A stretch of DNA of 64,000 nt, from positions 3,844,001-3,908,000 of the forward strand of contig NZ_CP150291.1 of the NCBI RefSeq assembly GCF_038051985.1, read 5' to 3'. Under the pieces are notes generated by a model. The model was not told the origin of the DNA. It made no database searches and was given only the letters and a program-made list of their open reading frames with translations. Origin of the DNA: Solibacillus sp. FSL H8-0523. Lineage in GTDB: Bacteria; Bacillota; Bacilli; Bacillales_A; Planococcaceae. Positions within the stretch are counted from its first letter, which is position 1; each line of letters begins with the position of its first letter. Below are positions 1-9,305 of the stretch, in pieces. Position numbers and translations under genes: made by a program.

Positions 1-103
1 TTTTTACACTAGATAAGACTCACTTCTTGATCAGTTTCTCCTTAGCCATTGAATAAACTACGCCAACACATCTAATGTTTAACGAATTTTTACTTTTTAG
101 CTA

Positions 104-142
104 TAAAAAAGCACCGAAACCAGATGTCTCGATGCTTTTTTT
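104..142 (-). terminator. Intrinsic terminator after ndoA
   Basis: On the minus strand a GCATCGA...TCGGTGC stem, with wobble pairs, runs into seven U residues just after the toxin stop. It probably ends the alr/ndoAI/ndoA transcript. The remaining bases 1-103 show no ORF or recognisable signal. Confidence 0.75.
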
Positions 143-147
143 ATGTA

Positions 148-498
148 TTAAAATTTTACAAGTCCTAAACTAATACCAAGTGCAATATCCACCTCATGCA
201 TTAATTTGGCATCAAGCTGTGTAATCCGATCTGTTAATCGAGATTTATCAATAGTACGCAATTGTTCAAGCAAAATTACTGAATCACGTTCAAACCCATA
301 CTTTTTCGCATCGATTTCAACATGTGTAGGCAATTTTGCTTTTTGAATTTGCGCAGTAATTGCAGCAATAATAACTGTTGGGCTAAAACGATTACCTATA
401 TCATTTTGAATAATAAGAACAGGTCTTGTACCACCCTGTTCAGACCCAATAACTGGTGATAAATCGGCAAAAAAAACGTCTCCACGTTTTACAATCAA
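148..498 (-). CDS. ndoA: EndoA/MazF-family mRNA interferase toxin
   Basis: This is the toxin of a type II toxin-antitoxin pair, a ribosome-independent RNase that cuts mRNA at a short U-rich site (UACAU in Bacillus). The 116-aa length and the start [15 protein letters not shown] match NdoA of B. subtilis closely. Arg25 and Thr48, the catalytic pair known from the family, are both present in GGTRPVLI and AAITAQ. The start codon lies four bases after the antitoxin stop, so the two are translationally coupled with the antitoxin first. A terminator follows directly. In B. subtilis the pair lies between alr and the rsb stress genes; here the alr side is kept, and nothing rsb-like can be seen in the 100 bases before the window edge. 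Confidence 0.95.
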   Translation of the reverse strand: MIVKRGDVFFADLSPVIGSEQGGTRPVLIIQNDIGNRFSPTVIIAAITAQIQKAKLPTHVEIDAKKYGFERDSVILLEQLRTIDKSRLTDRITQLDAKLMHEVDIALGISLGLVKF

Positions 499-502
499 AT
501 TG

Positions 503-790
503 TCATCCCCCGCTTACGAGACGCTCCACCATATGTTCTGCCTCATACTCTGCATGTAAGCACTCACTGCAAATTGTCAGATTAATTTGCGACATTTCCA
601 CATAGCCCTTCATTAAAGCTTCCCGTATTTGATTTGGTTGCATATGCTTTGTATATTCTTTAGTAGCTAAATACGTGATTACTTCGTTCCCATCCGTATT
701 CCTACCAAATGTTCTTTCAAATTGTGCAATTAACTCATTTGGAATATTAATTACTACTTCTTCTACTTCTACAATTTCTTTTGCGTACAA
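503..790 (-). CDS. ndoAI: EndoAI antitoxin (MazE-like, ribbon-helix-helix type)
   Basis: This is the antitoxin that binds and blocks the EndoA RNase and probably autoregulates the pair. I start it at the TTG at 790 because a GGAGGTG site lies seven bases upstream. The longer ATG at 817 has no such site and would add nine residues. The resulting 95 aa match the length of B. subtilis EndoAI (93 aa). The N-terminal third holds a beta strand plus helix ([13 protein letters not shown]) that fits an RHH DNA-binding fold. The C-terminal half, with [12 protein letters not shown] and the closing [12 protein letters not shown], is the conserved toxin-binding tail. The middle ([22 protein letters not shown]) differs from the Bacillus protein. 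Confidence 0.9.
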   Translation of the reverse strand: MYAKEIVEVEEVVINIPNELIAQFERTFGRNTDGNEVITYLATKEYTKHMQPNQIREALMKGYVEMSQINLTICSECLHAEYEAEHMVERLVSGG

Positions 791-949
791 AACAAGCACC
801 TCCACCGTCCATACCATTTCTAATTCATTCTAACATTGAATGTTCGCAAAGAAAAGACAAGAAAACAAAAAAACTGACAATTCTCGCGACGGAAACAGAA
901 TATTACGTGGAGGTACTTATTATAATCTACATTTCACATAAATCACATC

Positions 950-2068
950 TTATTTATATACTCTTGGAACTCGAGCCGTAATGACACAAGGTACTTCATA
1001 ATTAATTGTTTCTAACTTGTTGGCCCAATCATCCATTGTAATTTCCTGTTGGCCTTGCTTACCAATCAATACAACAGGCTCTCCCACATTATATGCTTTC
1101 GGAAGTAAAATCATACTTTGATCCATACAAATTCGACCAATAATTTTCGCACGCTCGCCACCTACAAGTACCTCTTGCCCGCTTAACTTACGAATCATCC
1201 CATCTGCGTAGCCAATAGGAATTGTTCCAATGTATACGTCTTCGTTTGCGGTAAACAGAGCACCATAACCAACTGATTGTCCCGCCTCTAGTTTCTTTAC
1301 GTGTACAAGCTCTGTTTGTAACGAAAAGGCTGGTTGAATCGGAAATGGTAAAATTTCGCCGACATATGAAGAAGGAGTTAACCCATACATCGAAATCCCA
1401 AATCGTACGGCATCATACTGTAAGGATGTGTCTTTTACTAATGCCGTTGCGGTATTTGCCACATGAACAAGTCTAGGCTTTGTAGGTAACGCCCCTAAAA
1501 GCTCCTTAAATAGGTATACTTGGTTGTCAAAGTACAACGTATCTTCTTCATCTGCTGTTGCGAAATGTGTGAAAATACCGTCAAGAATAAACTGTGATGT
1601 GGCTGCAATGGCTTCGTATAGTGCTTGTAACTCTTCTTTTGTTGTCACACCAATGCGCCCCATGCCGGAATCAATTTTAATATGCACCTTTACGGATTGC
1701 GGAAGTGGTGAATACGCATTCGCATGGTTGATCCAATCTGCAGAAAAAACAGTCAGGGTAATATTTTCTTTGGAAGCGTATGGAATAAAGTTTAGTGGTG
1801 TTGCTCCTAATATTAAAATATCGATATCGGGAAAGTTAGTTCTCATATGTACAGCTTCATCAGGTGTTGCAACGGCAAGCATTGTTGCTCCTGCTCGAAT
1901 TGCTGCTTTTGCTACTTCAATATCACCATGGCCATATGCATTGGCCTTCACTACAGCAATGATTTGTACGTCTGGTTGCAGATGTTTGCGCAGTGAGCTA
2001 ATGTTAGATGCAATTGCTTGTAAATCAATTACTGCTTTTGTAGGTCGATAATTCGTTTGAATACACAT
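950..2068 (-). CDS. alr: Alanine racemase
   Basis: PLP-dependent enzyme that interconverts L- and D-alanine and so supplies D-Ala for peptidoglycan. The PLP lysine is Lys41 in VVKANAYGHG. The catalytic tyrosine of the opposite face is Tyr268 in SVGYGALF. The C-terminal RICMDQSMI motif is typical of the beta-barrel domain. At 372 aa it is the normal length for the fold-type III family. It lies upstream of ndoAI/ndoA and downstream of a LolA-like lipoprotein and acpS, the conserved Bacillales order. Together with ddl and murF at 9-12 kb it gives most of the D-Ala-D-Ala branch within this window. Confidence 0.97.
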   Translation of the reverse strand: MCIQTNYRPTKAVIDLQAIASNISSLRKHLQPDVQIIAVVKANAYGHGDIEVAKAAIRAGATMLAVATPDEAVHMRTNFPDIDILILGATPLNFIPYASKENITLTVFSADWINHANAYSPLPQSVKVHIKIDSGMGRIGVTTKEELQALYEAIAATSQFILDGIFTHFATADEEDTLYFDNQVYLFKELLGALPTKPRLVHVANTATALVKDTSLQYDAVRFGISMYGLTPSSYVGEILPFPIQPAFSLQTELVHVKKLEAGQSVGYGALFTANEDVYIGTIPIGYADGMIRKLSGQEVLVGGERAKIIGRICMDQSMILLPKAYNVGEPVVLIGKQGQQEITMDDWANKLETINYEVPCVITARVPRVYK

Positions 2069-2113
2069 TTTTATTTTTACCCTCTTTTTGTAAGTTTAAA
2101 CATAAGTTACAAA

Positions 2114-3112
2114 TTACTTCATACTGCCCTCTTGGACACTTGCTGCTACTTCTAATAATTCTTCTCTTGTAAGCTCTGTCGATGCAATGAAAAACGACAT
2201 ACCATCTTTATCCCACTGAATTGAATTTTCTGTAATGGCACCGATAGTATACCCTAAATCAGCTGGATCTCCAGAAGAAAATACAGGTAATACACTTTCA
2301 TTATAACGTATTGGCTGTTGCATCAATGTAAACGGCTTCTCTCCATCAAACGTTAAAATGACGCGCGAGTTCCCTTCTTCCTTTACTTCTAGTTCTTCCG
2401 TTAATTTCGTATGCGCCCAGTCCATTGTTGGATAGTGTACTCGAAACTCGGTGTTAACTATATCGGCACTTGCCGCCTTTTTTTCTTCATTTTCTGAAAA
2501 TTTTTCTACAGCATATTCCTCTGCCTTATGTTGTACACCTAATTTAATATCCTTAAAAAGAATTACCACTTGCTCTTGTAACGCTTCATCCAGCACCGTT
2601 ACCTTTGTTGGTAGCATTGTTTTTTTGTTAATAGCAATTTGTTGAACCGGAAGTGCAGTACGGTCCACATTACGCGTTGCAAGTTCAAACACAAAATTTT
2701 CTTCATCTTCGGTCATCACAGCATTTTTATCTGCAAGTAAGTCTTCCGCTAATGTACCAATCAAGTAGCCCTGGCTATTTTGCTTTGGCCATTCACTTTG
2801 AAACTTATGTGTTTTTCGTAGTGCTGGTGTCACCACAAAAACCCCTTCTTCATTTCGAACGATTAACTGTTGCTCTGTTTCTCCTTGTGGATTCACTGAT
2901 ACCCGGTAATAATCCGGCTTCGTATGCCACACGTTTACATCATAAGCTCTTGGTTCACCACCTGTACGTACTTCCATCGACGCTGTTAGTTCATAACCTT
3001 TTGTGTCGCTCCACTTTTTATTCACATCTTCAATGACTTCTTCCTGTGTTGCTTTGCCACACGCTGCTAACAATAGACAACATGCGACAAGTACGAGCAA
3101 TCGAATTTTCAA
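2114..3112 (-). CDS. ydcC: LolA-like outer-leaflet lipoprotein (YdcC family)
   Basis: Predicted membrane-anchored lipoprotein with a LolA/LolB-like lipid-binding fold. The role in Gram-positives is not settled; the B. subtilis homologue is a sporulation-associated gene. The TTG at 3112 is the preferred start: it directly follows an AAGGGTGGAG sequence and gives a compact signal peptide with lipobox LLLAACG, lipidated on Cys18. An ATG at 3133 would only extend the n-region. The mature part (about 315 aa) contains repeated beta-strand segments such as VRTGGEPRAYDVNVWHTKPD and YRVSVNPQGE, as expected for the half-barrel. It sits between acpS and alr in the conserved order. Confidence 0.85.
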   Translation of the reverse strand: MKIRLLVLVACCLLLAACGKATQEEVIEDVNKKWSDTKGYELTASMEVRTGGEPRAYDVNVWHTKPDYYRVSVNPQGETEQQLIVRNEEGVFVVTPALRKTHKFQSEWPKQNSQGYLIGTLAEDLLADKNAVMTEDEENFVFELATRNVDRTALPVQQIAINKKTMLPTKVTVLDEALQEQVVILFKDIKLGVQHKAEEYAVEKFSENEEKKAASADIVNTEFRVHYPTMDWAHTKLTEELEVKEEGNSRVILTFDGEKPFTLMQQPIRYNESVLPVFSSGDPADLGYTIGAITENSIQWDKDGMSFFIASTELTREELLEVAASVQEGSMK

Positions 3113-3179
3113 CGCTCCACCCTTTCTTTTCATCTGATTTCGATAACCTAACATATGAAAAGAACAGGCCATGTATGTA

Positions 3180-3533
3180 TTACTGCATTAAGATTACTTG
3201 CGCTGCTGCCGTTGTTTTCGTATGCGTAATCGAAATAAAACCATTTACAAGTTCGCCGTCAAAATAGAGTACAGGCTTTCCAATCTCATCTTTTAAAATT
3301 TCAATTTGCTGGAGTTCGCAATCTTTTCCGATACCTGTTCCATTTGCTTTTGAATAGGCTTCCTTTGCTGCAAATCGGCCTGCTAAAAATTCTACTTTAC
3401 GCGCATGTGAGAGCGTTTCAAAAATCTGCTGCTCTTTTTCGGTTAAAATACGCTCGATAAATCGCTTTGAGCGCAGCATCATTTTTTCAATACGCTCTAA
3501 CTCTACTAAATCCAATCCGATTCCTTTAATCAT
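3180..3533 (-). CDS. acpS: Holo-[acyl-carrier-protein] synthase
   Basis: Transfers 4'-phosphopantetheine from CoA to a serine of apo-ACP, activating fatty acid synthesis. The 117-aa size fits the small trimeric AcpS class. The Mg-binding residues are visible: Asp8 in GIGLDLVEL and Glu58 in AGRFAAKEAYSKA, followed by the GTGIG loop. The ATG at 3533 has a GGGAGAG site at suitable distance. It is divergent from the rhomboid gene and followed by ydcC and alr. Confidence 0.97.
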   Translation of the reverse strand: MIKGIGLDLVELERIEKMMLRSKRFIERILTEKEQQIFETLSHARKVEFLAGRFAAKEAYSKANGTGIGKDCELQQIEILKDEIGKPVLYFDGELVNGFISITHTKTTAAAQVILMQ

Positions 3534-3615
3534 ATGAAGGCTCTCCCTTTCTTTTGCACATTATTCCAATGTATAATAAGTGTAATTCTTTTTTAGGACG
3601 TAATCGAGGTGGAAT

Positions 3616-4239
3616 ATGTTTATTCGCAGAGAAAATTTTAAACAATACATTACGCTATATCCTGTAGTGTCGTCAATTATGGCTATTAACTTTATTGTTT
3701 TTTTACTGACGTTAATCCCTGGTTTCGGTACATGGCTTTTATATACGGGTGCGAGCGTAAATGGGTTGATCGCTGAAGGCGAATGGTGGCGCGTCGTTAC
3801 CTCTATGTTTTTACATGCAGGCTTTACACATGTCCTTTTTAATATGTTCTCGTTATTTTTATTTGGACCTGAGCTTGAAAAAATTGCAGGTAAAATGCGC
3901 TTTTTAACGATTTACTTTTTAACGGGCATTTTTGGTGTTGCTGCGACGTATTTAACGCAAGACGCAGGCTATGCAAGCGTTGGTGCAAGTGGTGCTTTAT
4001 ACGGGATATTCGGTGCATTCGCTGCACTTGTTTACTACACGAGACATTTATTCCCGCAGCTCAAGCAAATTATCTTACCGCTAATCGTAGTTAGTGTCTT
4101 TATGACATTTATTACTCCAAACATTAATATTGCTGCACATTTAGGTGGGCTCATTGCTGGTTTCGTTTTAGGTATTGTCTACTTCAATCCAAAAAACATG
4201 CTACGTTGGCGCAAAAAAAATATCACACGTGTAAAATAG
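3616..4239 (+). CDS. Rhomboid family intramembrane serine protease
   Basis: Polytopic membrane protease that cleaves substrates within or near membrane segments. It has the short six-helix bacterial core (207 aa). HAGFTHVLFNMFSLFLFG carries the HxxxN oxyanion region, GASGALYG gives the nucleophile Ser125, and AAHLGGLIAG supplies His175. The site GAGGTGGAAT precedes the ATG. It is divergent from acpS, in the position of B. subtilis ydcA, and ends at a shared terminator facing ydbT. No substrate can be named from the sequence. Confidence 0.92.
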   Translation: MFIRRENFKQYITLYPVVSSIMAINFIVFLLTLIPGFGTWLLYTGASVNGLIAEGEWWRVVTSMFLHAGFTHVLFNMFSLFLFGPELEKIAGKMRFLTIYFLTGIFGVAATYLTQDAGYASVGASGALYGIFGAFAALVYYTRHLFPQLKQIILPLIVVSVFMTFITPNINIAAHLGGLIAGFVLGIVYFNPKNMLRWRKKNITRVK

Positions 4240-4240
4240 T

Positions 4241-4281
4241 AAAAACGACCGCTCTCTTGCTTAATGAGAGCGGTCGTTTTT
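4241..4281. terminator. Bidirectional terminator between rhomboid gene and ydbT
   Basis: AAAACGACCGCTCTC and GAGAGCGGTCGTTTT form a perfect 15-bp stem with A/T runs on both sides, between the ends of two convergent genes. It overlaps the ydbT stop codon. Confidence 0.9.
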
Positions 4282-5755
4282 ATTGTTCATACCAACCTAA
4301 AATTCGTTCTACTTCTTGTTGTTCAACATGACGCACACTTGCTGATGCCCCGGTCATACCTGACATCACAATGATTTTCGCTGTTCCAATTTCACGGCGT
4401 TTTTGGAAATAGGTTTGACGGCCTTGTGTAACTTGAATACGCTTTTTCATCGCAAAAAATGTTACACGGCTAATCATGCGTGATTGTATCATAATTTGGT
4501 GATCAAATAATGTGTAGCCTGTTGTTTTAAACTGCCATTTGCCTAACAAAAGAATTGGTACAACAAGTAGCAGTGACAATAGTCCGTACGGATAAAAGAA
4601 GTACGAAACAAGTCCAATCAGCGGGACAAGCCATACAAAATCAATACGATAGAAAAATGGCTGCGCTTTTTTCGGTGGTACGACTTGAGGCATTAACGTA
4701 AAATCGTAATCTGGAAATAGCGCACTTAGTGGGGCAAGTGCCTCTTTTTTCGCGATGAGTGGGAATAAAATAATTTTTTTATCCGCTTCCCCACTAAAAC
4801 CGCCCCCCGCACTTTCCACTGCAACTGAAGCAAGCCCTAGTAGCTGTTGGAATGGATTTTCTACAATTTTAATCGCCTGTACACGGTTTAACGGAATGGT
4901 TACACGCTTTTTTTCAATGAGGCCACGTGTAATAATTAAACGTTCCTGCTCTTTTGAGACAGTGAAATTATAATAATTTAAGAATGTTAATCCAACAGAA
5001 ATCACCCACGTTAGTAAGAGTCCTAACGCAATTAAAATGGCCACTACAACAAAACTATACTTCATTAAAAAAGCGAGCTCATCATAAATGGAATCGAACG
5101 GAATAAACTCTGCAAACTGCGAAACAACCGCAAACACCCCTGCAAGTACCACACCGATTCCACTTGAAGTTGTCGCTAGTAAAAGTAGCTCAGGAACTTT
5201 CATTTTATGAATAAATGTCGAGGGTGGTGTTTCTTCTATAGATTGTTGCTCGGACTCTTCGATTGGTTGTTGTTTTTGCTTTGCACGCTTCATACGCTGC
5301 TCAACTTCGTCAGCTGCCACACGTGTTACCGCTGTTAGTTCTGCTTCCGGCTTTCCGTTCTTACTTCCAGCCGTTTCTACCTGTACTTCTACTAACTTAA
5401 AGATACGATGAAAAATACCCTCTTTGTAATTTAAATTTTGAATACGGTCAAACGGAATATAACGTTTCTTTTTCACAAATAACCCATACTCGACACGCAG
5501 TTCGCTCTCTTCAAACCAGTAAACAAACGTCCACCATTTAATTAGTCCACTAAATATCGTCCAAAGTAAAATAACAACTAAAAATAACAGTGGCACCATT
5601 TCACCAAAAAAATCCTCGCTGCGATAATCTAAATTAATGTTCCCACCATTCGCCACTAGGATAATGACAATCGGAATAAGTAAGTCTTTTAATGCTTTGA
5701 CAACGTGTATAATCGCCGCAATGGGATGAAGTTTAAATTTCTCATTAGACATCAT
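4280..5755 (-). CDS. ydbT: YdbT-like membrane protein with repeated bacterial PH domains
   Basis: Membrane protein of 491 aa made of bPH2 domains alternating with paired membrane helices. Helix pairs lie near residues 10-75, 185-255 and 365-405. The PH-like blocks show the family pattern (RYIPFDRIQNLNYKEGIFHRIF, then RVTIPLNRVQAIKIVENPFQ). A charged, Gln/Glu-rich linker lies around residues 155-180. It overlaps ydbS by 11 bases, so the pair is co-translated. The B. subtilis YdbS/YdbT pair has been linked to resistance to some Bacillus antimicrobials; I infer the same type of envelope role. Two adjacent ATGs make the start uncertain by one codon. Confidence 0.85.
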   Translation of the reverse strand: MMSNEKFKLHPIAAIIHVVKALKDLLIPIVIILVANGGNINLDYRSEDFFGEMVPLLFLVVILLWTIFSGLIKWWTFVYWFEESELRVEYGLFVKKKRYIPFDRIQNLNYKEGIFHRIFKLVEVQVETAGSKNGKPEAELTAVTRVAADEVEQRMKRAKQKQQPIEESEQQSIEETPPSTFIHKMKVPELLLLATTSSGIGVVLAGVFAVVSQFAEFIPFDSIYDELAFLMKYSFVVVAILIALGLLLTWVISVGLTFLNYYNFTVSKEQERLIITRGLIEKKRVTIPLNRVQAIKIVENPFQQLLGLASVAVESAGGGFSGEADKKIILFPLIAKKEALAPLSALFPDYDFTLMPQVVPPKKAQPFFYRIDFVWLVPLIGLVSYFFYPYGLLSLLLVVPILLLGKWQFKTTGYTLFDHQIMIQSRMISRVTFFAMKKRIQVTQGRQTYFQKRREIGTAKIIVMSGMTGASASVRHVEQQEVERILGWYEQ

Positions 5756-6224
5756 CTTCCGCCACCCTTGCTAATTCGGAAATTTTCATTCGTAATAAAT
5801 CTGCGTCTTCAATTTCCAACATCGGTATTGTATGCGTCGTTGCTGCTGATGAAATCGAGATATTCGCTAAATTATATTTTTTTAAAATCGGTCCTTGTTC
5901 TGTATCAACATGCTGTACGCGCACCATAGGGATCAATGTACGCGTTACTACGAATAACCCACTTTGAATTTCTATTTCCTGCTCACGTACTTCATAACGC
6001 CAAATTTTCCAGCGAATGCTTGGAAAAAGAATAATGGAACAAATAATTGATAAAATGACGACGGTAATCATCGTCCATTGAATCCAAATTGGCCAATCAA
6101 ACTTCATTGTTAAAAATACGGCTCCTGCTGCTACTAAAGCCAAAAATATCGTCTGGAAAAAGCCGTACAAACGCCAAACAGTTATTGCTTTTTTTGGTAA
6201 TTGATATTGTGGTTGTGCTCTCAT
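5745..6224 (-). CDS. ydbS: YdbS-like PH-domain membrane protein
   Basis: A 159-aa partner of YdbT. Two hydrophobic helices near residues 25-43 and 50-70 are followed by one bPH2 domain (YEVREQEIEIQSGLFVVTRT, MVRVQHVDTEQGPILKKYNLA). The ending overlaps the start of ydbT. It is probably the first gene of the two-gene operon, since the 324 bases upstream hold no other gene on this strand. Confidence 0.85.
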   Translation of the reverse strand: MRAQPQYQLPKKAITVWRLYGFFQTIFLALVAAGAVFLTMKFDWPIWIQWTMITVVILSIICSIILFPSIRWKIWRYEVREQEIEIQSGLFVVTRTLIPMVRVQHVDTEQGPILKKYNLANISISSAATTHTIPMLEIEDADLLRMKISELARVAEDDV

Positions 6225-6548
6225 CGTTTTACACCTCGTTTTCTCTAGTTTATTCTACGGACGAAGACGCATAATTGTTTCGTTTTTATCATACTATATC
6301 TAATTTACACTTACCGAAACTTTACCAATACTTTATTTTTATGCTCATCACCATAATATGGGATTGATTTTTCACTTTGATGAATTGTTGTGCAGATTCA
6401 ATTAGAACATTTTCAAATCATTCAAAAGAGGCACATCCGAATTAGTTGAAGCCTCGCCCTCAGAAAAGCGTCCCCGTATTGGTGATGAGCCATTTTTATG
6501 TAAAAAAACACACCAGCGAAAATTCGCTGATGTGTTAAAGTTTTAAAA
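6225..6548. other. Intergenic region between ydbS and cshA
   Basis: AT-rich. It holds the ydbS promoter region on its left and the cshA terminator on its right. A GAGGC/GCCTC inverted repeat near 6426-6452 has no U-tract. I see no gene; the open frame across this region on the minus strand is a shadow of the Gly/Arg-rich cshA tail. Confidence 0.6.
6502..6537 (-). terminator. Intrinsic terminator after cshA
   Basis: Minus-strand stem AACACATCAGCGAA / TTCGCTGGTGTGTT with a two-base loop, followed by six U residues, 12 bases beyond the cshA stop. Confidence 0.85.
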
Positions 6549-8138
6549 TTAGTCTTCGCGACGTTGACGAGGACGACGATCACGAGACGCTGAAGGTGAA
6601 CCTTCACGACGTCCGCCAGCGCTAGCGCCTTCACGACGGCCAGTATCACGGCGTTCGCCACCGCGACCACCTGCTGATTGACCACCTTCACGACGACGAT
6701 CTCCGCCACCACGATTACGGTCTCCGCCACGGCCTCCGCCGCCACCACGGTTACGATCATTACCACCACGGCCACGGCCACCGCCGCCTCCGCCACCAGA
6801 ACGACGCATTGGTAATGGACGCTCTTCAGATAATGATACTGGTGTAGCATCAGGCTCTTTTGTAACTGATTTAAGTGCTGCTGCAACTAAATCAAGTGCT
6901 TCATGTTTTTCTAATAATTGAGCAGCTAATTCACGATAGTTGCCTAAATCATTGTTTTGTACTAATCCCGCTAATGTTTGCACAGCATCTTCTTGTAAGC
7001 CTACTAAAGCTTCTTCAGATGTTGGTGGACGTAGAGGAGTCATACGTTTTTTCGTAGTTTCTTCTACGATACGTAAGTAACCCATTTCACGAGGTGTTAC
7101 GAATGTTACTGCAACACCCGATTTACCTGCACGGCCTGTACGACCGATACGGTGAACGTAAGATTCTGGATCTTGTGGGATATCGAAGTTGTAAACGTGT
7201 GTTACACCTGAAATATCTAATCCACGAGCAGCTACGTCTGTTGCGATTAAGATGTCAATTTTACCTTCTTTAAATTGACGTAAAACAGAAATACGTTTCG
7301 CTTGAGAAAGGTCTCCGTGAATACCTTCTGCTAAGAAACCACGTAAGCCTAATGCTTGAGATAACTCATCAACACGACGTTTTGTACGGCCGAAGATGAT
7401 TGCTAATTCTGGCTTTTGAGAATCTAATAAACGAGATAACGCATCGAATTTTTCACGATCTGTTGCTTTTACGAAGAATTGCTCAATGTTTTCCATTGTT
7501 AATTCTTTCGCTTGAATTTTTACGATTTCAGGATTTTTCATGAATGTTTCTGCAATTTTACGGATTGCTGAAGGCATTGTCGCTGAGAATAGTAAAGTTT
7601 GGCGATCAGATGGTACTGATTCTAAAATTGCGTTGATGTCGTCGATGAAGCCCATGTTTAACATTTCATCTGCTTCGTCTAATACTAACGTTTGAACTTC
7701 GTCTAATTTTAATGTACGACGGTTGATGTGATCTTGAATACGTCCTGGTGTACCAACAATAATTTGTGGGTTGTTTTTAAGAGCACGGATTTGACGTCCG
7801 ATTTCTTGACCACCATAAACAGATAATAATTTCACACGTTTGTCATAACCTAATTTATAAAGTTCTTCTGATACTTGGATTGCTAATTCACGAGTTGGTG
7901 CAATTACTAAAGCTTGGATGTTTGGATTTTTAGGGTCGATTTTCTCGATTAATGGAATACCAAACGCTGCTGTCTTACCTGTACCAGTTTGCGCTTGACC
8001 TAATACGTCACGACCAGCCATTGCAAACGTAACTGTACCTTCTTGGATTGGTGTTGCTTCTTCAAATCCCATACGTTTAATTGAACGTAATGTAGACTCA
8101 CTAATATTTAATTCTGAAAAATTTGTCAAACTCTTCAA
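6549..8138 (-). CDS. cshA: DEAD-box ATP-dependent RNA helicase CshA
   Basis: RNA helicase for mRNA turnover, ribosome assembly and growth in the cold; in Bacilli CshA associates with the degradosome. All motifs are present: Q motif (GFEEATPIQ, residues 24-32), AQTGTGKT (49-56), PTRELA (81-86), DEAD (154-157), SAT (185-187) and HRIGRTGR (329-336). Residues 445-529 form a Gly/Arg-rich tail (RGG, NRGGG and RREG repeats) likely to bind RNA and to be disordered. Position downstream of ddl-murF is conserved in Bacillus. Codon use is the regular pattern of a highly expressed gene. Confidence 0.96.
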   Translation of the reverse strand: MKSLTNFSELNISESTLRSIKRMGFEEATPIQEGTVTFAMAGRDVLGQAQTGTGKTAAFGIPLIEKIDPKNPNIQALVIAPTRELAIQVSEELYKLGYDKRVKLLSVYGGQEIGRQIRALKNNPQIIVGTPGRIQDHINRRTLKLDEVQTLVLDEADEMLNMGFIDDINAILESVPSDRQTLLFSATMPSAIRKIAETFMKNPEIVKIQAKELTMENIEQFFVKATDREKFDALSRLLDSQKPELAIIFGRTKRRVDELSQALGLRGFLAEGIHGDLSQAKRISVLRQFKEGKIDILIATDVAARGLDISGVTHVYNFDIPQDPESYVHRIGRTGRAGKSGVAVTFVTPREMGYLRIVEETTKKRMTPLRPPTSEEALVGLQEDAVQTLAGLVQNNDLGNYRELAAQLLEKHEALDLVAAALKSVTKEPDATPVSLSEERPLPMRRSGGGGGGGRGRGGNDRNRGGGGGRGGDRNRGGGDRRREGGQSAGGRGGERRDTGRREGASAGGRREGSPSASRDRRPRQRRED

Positions 8139-8482
8139 TCTCCTTTTTACTTATAAGTTGACAAATGGTTACATTTTCAGATGAAATGGCGGCAAATTTT
8201 CGAGCCATTATAAATGGAACGTTTCCGTTACTAAAAAATTATCTCTACAACGTAGAGTCTCTTATATGAAAGGAAAGCCCGGTCATTGCCGAGCGGTTCG
8301 ATTCTACAGTTTCTTATATTGTTAGGCATATTTAAAAAATAGAATAAAACCGTTATCAAAAAAAAGCACTCTTCACCTAAATAGCTTGAAGAGTCTTTGC
8401 ACAAAATGTATCCATTGCTCTACATAGTCTAACACGGGATTGATTGGTATGCAACGATTATGCTTACATGCTTGTTGAGTTA
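8139..8482. other. Leader region of cshA and esterase 3' end
   Basis: About 340 bases upstream of cshA. It includes the esterase terminator (8358-8396) and then 220 bases that may be the cshA promoter and 5' leader. Long leaders are common for cold-responsive helicases, but I cannot define a thermosensor or a promoter here. A short tRNA-like T-loop string near 8292-8306 is not part of a tRNA. Confidence 0.5.
8358..8396 (-). terminator. Intrinsic terminator after the esterase
   Basis: On the minus strand ACTCTTCA pairs with TGAAGAGT and is followed by GC and eight U residues. Confidence 0.85.
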
Positions 8483-9181
8483 TTAGATTTCCTTTAAGAA
8501 AATGAACACTTCTTGGAACCATTTTTCACAGTCGTCACTATAGCAAATATGATGTTTGCCATGCTTTGAGACGTATACTCTTTTGTCTGTCGATTGCAGT
8601 AAATTTTCTAAATAAGCTGCCGTTGAAAACGGGACAATCCCATCGAGCCTTCCTTGTACGATGAATGTCGGGCATGTGATATTTTTCATATAAGGTGCTG
8701 TTTTTTGCACAACACGTGTAAATTCTTTTGTCGCAGAAAGTGGAACATGTTTAAACTTAAATTTATAGCGTGCAAATAATTCGTTATCGGCTAATTCATG
8801 GCGCATAAAGTCCTCTGCCATGACGCGAATATCTTTTAAAAGCTGTGGGGGGCTCACATATTTTGCTGCCGCGCTCAGGAGAACGAGCTTTTTCACCCGA
8901 TAACGAATTGCTAAATACATCGCAATCACACCCCCCATTGAAAAACCTACTACGATGACCTCATCTACTTTTTTCTTCAAATTACGATAAGCAATCTCCG
9001 CTTCCATCATCCAGTGCTCGGCCTTATAGCCTTTCATTGCTAGCTCTTCTGCTGCCCCGTGCCCAGAAAATGTGGGGATACTTAGCGTCCAATCTGTACG
9101 TGCTTTTATAAAATCTGCAAGGGGCTGCACTTCATAAGGGCCTCCTGAAAATCCATGTAAAAATAGTACACCTGTTGACAT
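8483..9181 (-). CDS. Alpha/beta-hydrolase, carboxylesterase (Est30-like)
   Basis: Cytoplasmic serine esterase of the small carboxylesterase/monoacylglycerol-lipase type (232 aa). The start is the ATG at 9181, preceded by AGGTGGAATC; in-frame sequence upstream has no ribosome site. The catalytic triad is readable: Ser81 in GFSMGG, Asp in QGRLDGIVPF and His in SKHGKHHI. HGFSGG near residue 9 is the oxyanion region. In many Bacilli this enzyme lies next to secG/rnr; here it lies between murF and cshA. Physiological substrate unknown. Confidence 0.88.
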   Translation of the reverse strand: MSTGVLFLHGFSGGPYEVQPLADFIKARTDWTLSIPTFSGHGAAEELAMKGYKAEHWMMEAEIAYRNLKKKVDEVIVVGFSMGGVIAMYLAIRYRVKKLVLLSAAAKYVSPPQLLKDIRVMAEDFMRHELADNELFARYKFKFKHVPLSATKEFTRVVQKTAPYMKNITCPTFIVQGRLDGIVPFSTAAYLENLLQSTDKRVYVSKHGKHHICYSDDCEKWFQEVFIFLKEI

Positions 9182-9256
9182 GATTCCACCTAAACTCTCG
9201 TTTTTATTAGTCACTTTATGTATTTTATTGTATCTTTTTTTACAAAAGAATCCCAC

Positions 9257-9305
9257 AAAAAAGGCGACGGGATTAGCATCATACTAATCCCATCGCCGTC
9301 TTTTT
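9257..9305 (-). terminator. Intrinsic terminator after murF
   Basis: A 16-bp stem (GGCGATGGGATTAG / CTAATCCCGTCGCC) is followed by TTTTTTG on the minus strand, directly after the murF stop. Confidence 0.9.

Noticed and set aside
148-790. Toxin-antitoxin pair as a mobile or defence element
   Set aside because: ndoAI/ndoA next to alr is the conserved chromosomal locus of Bacillales, with no sign of transfer.
781-981. Plus-strand 66-codon frame opposite ndoAI and alr
   Set aside because: It overlaps both confirmed genes on the other strand, has no ribosome site, and its composition is unlike a protein.
6422-6886. 154-aa minus-strand frame rich in Val/Ala
   Set aside because: It is the alternative frame of the Gly/Arg-rich cshA tail, has no ribosome site and runs through the cshA terminator.
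8280-8310. tRNA-like string GCCGAGCGGTTCGATTC upstream of cshA
   Set aside because: It recalls D- and T-loop sequence, but no acceptor stem, anticodon arm or CCA can be drawn around it.
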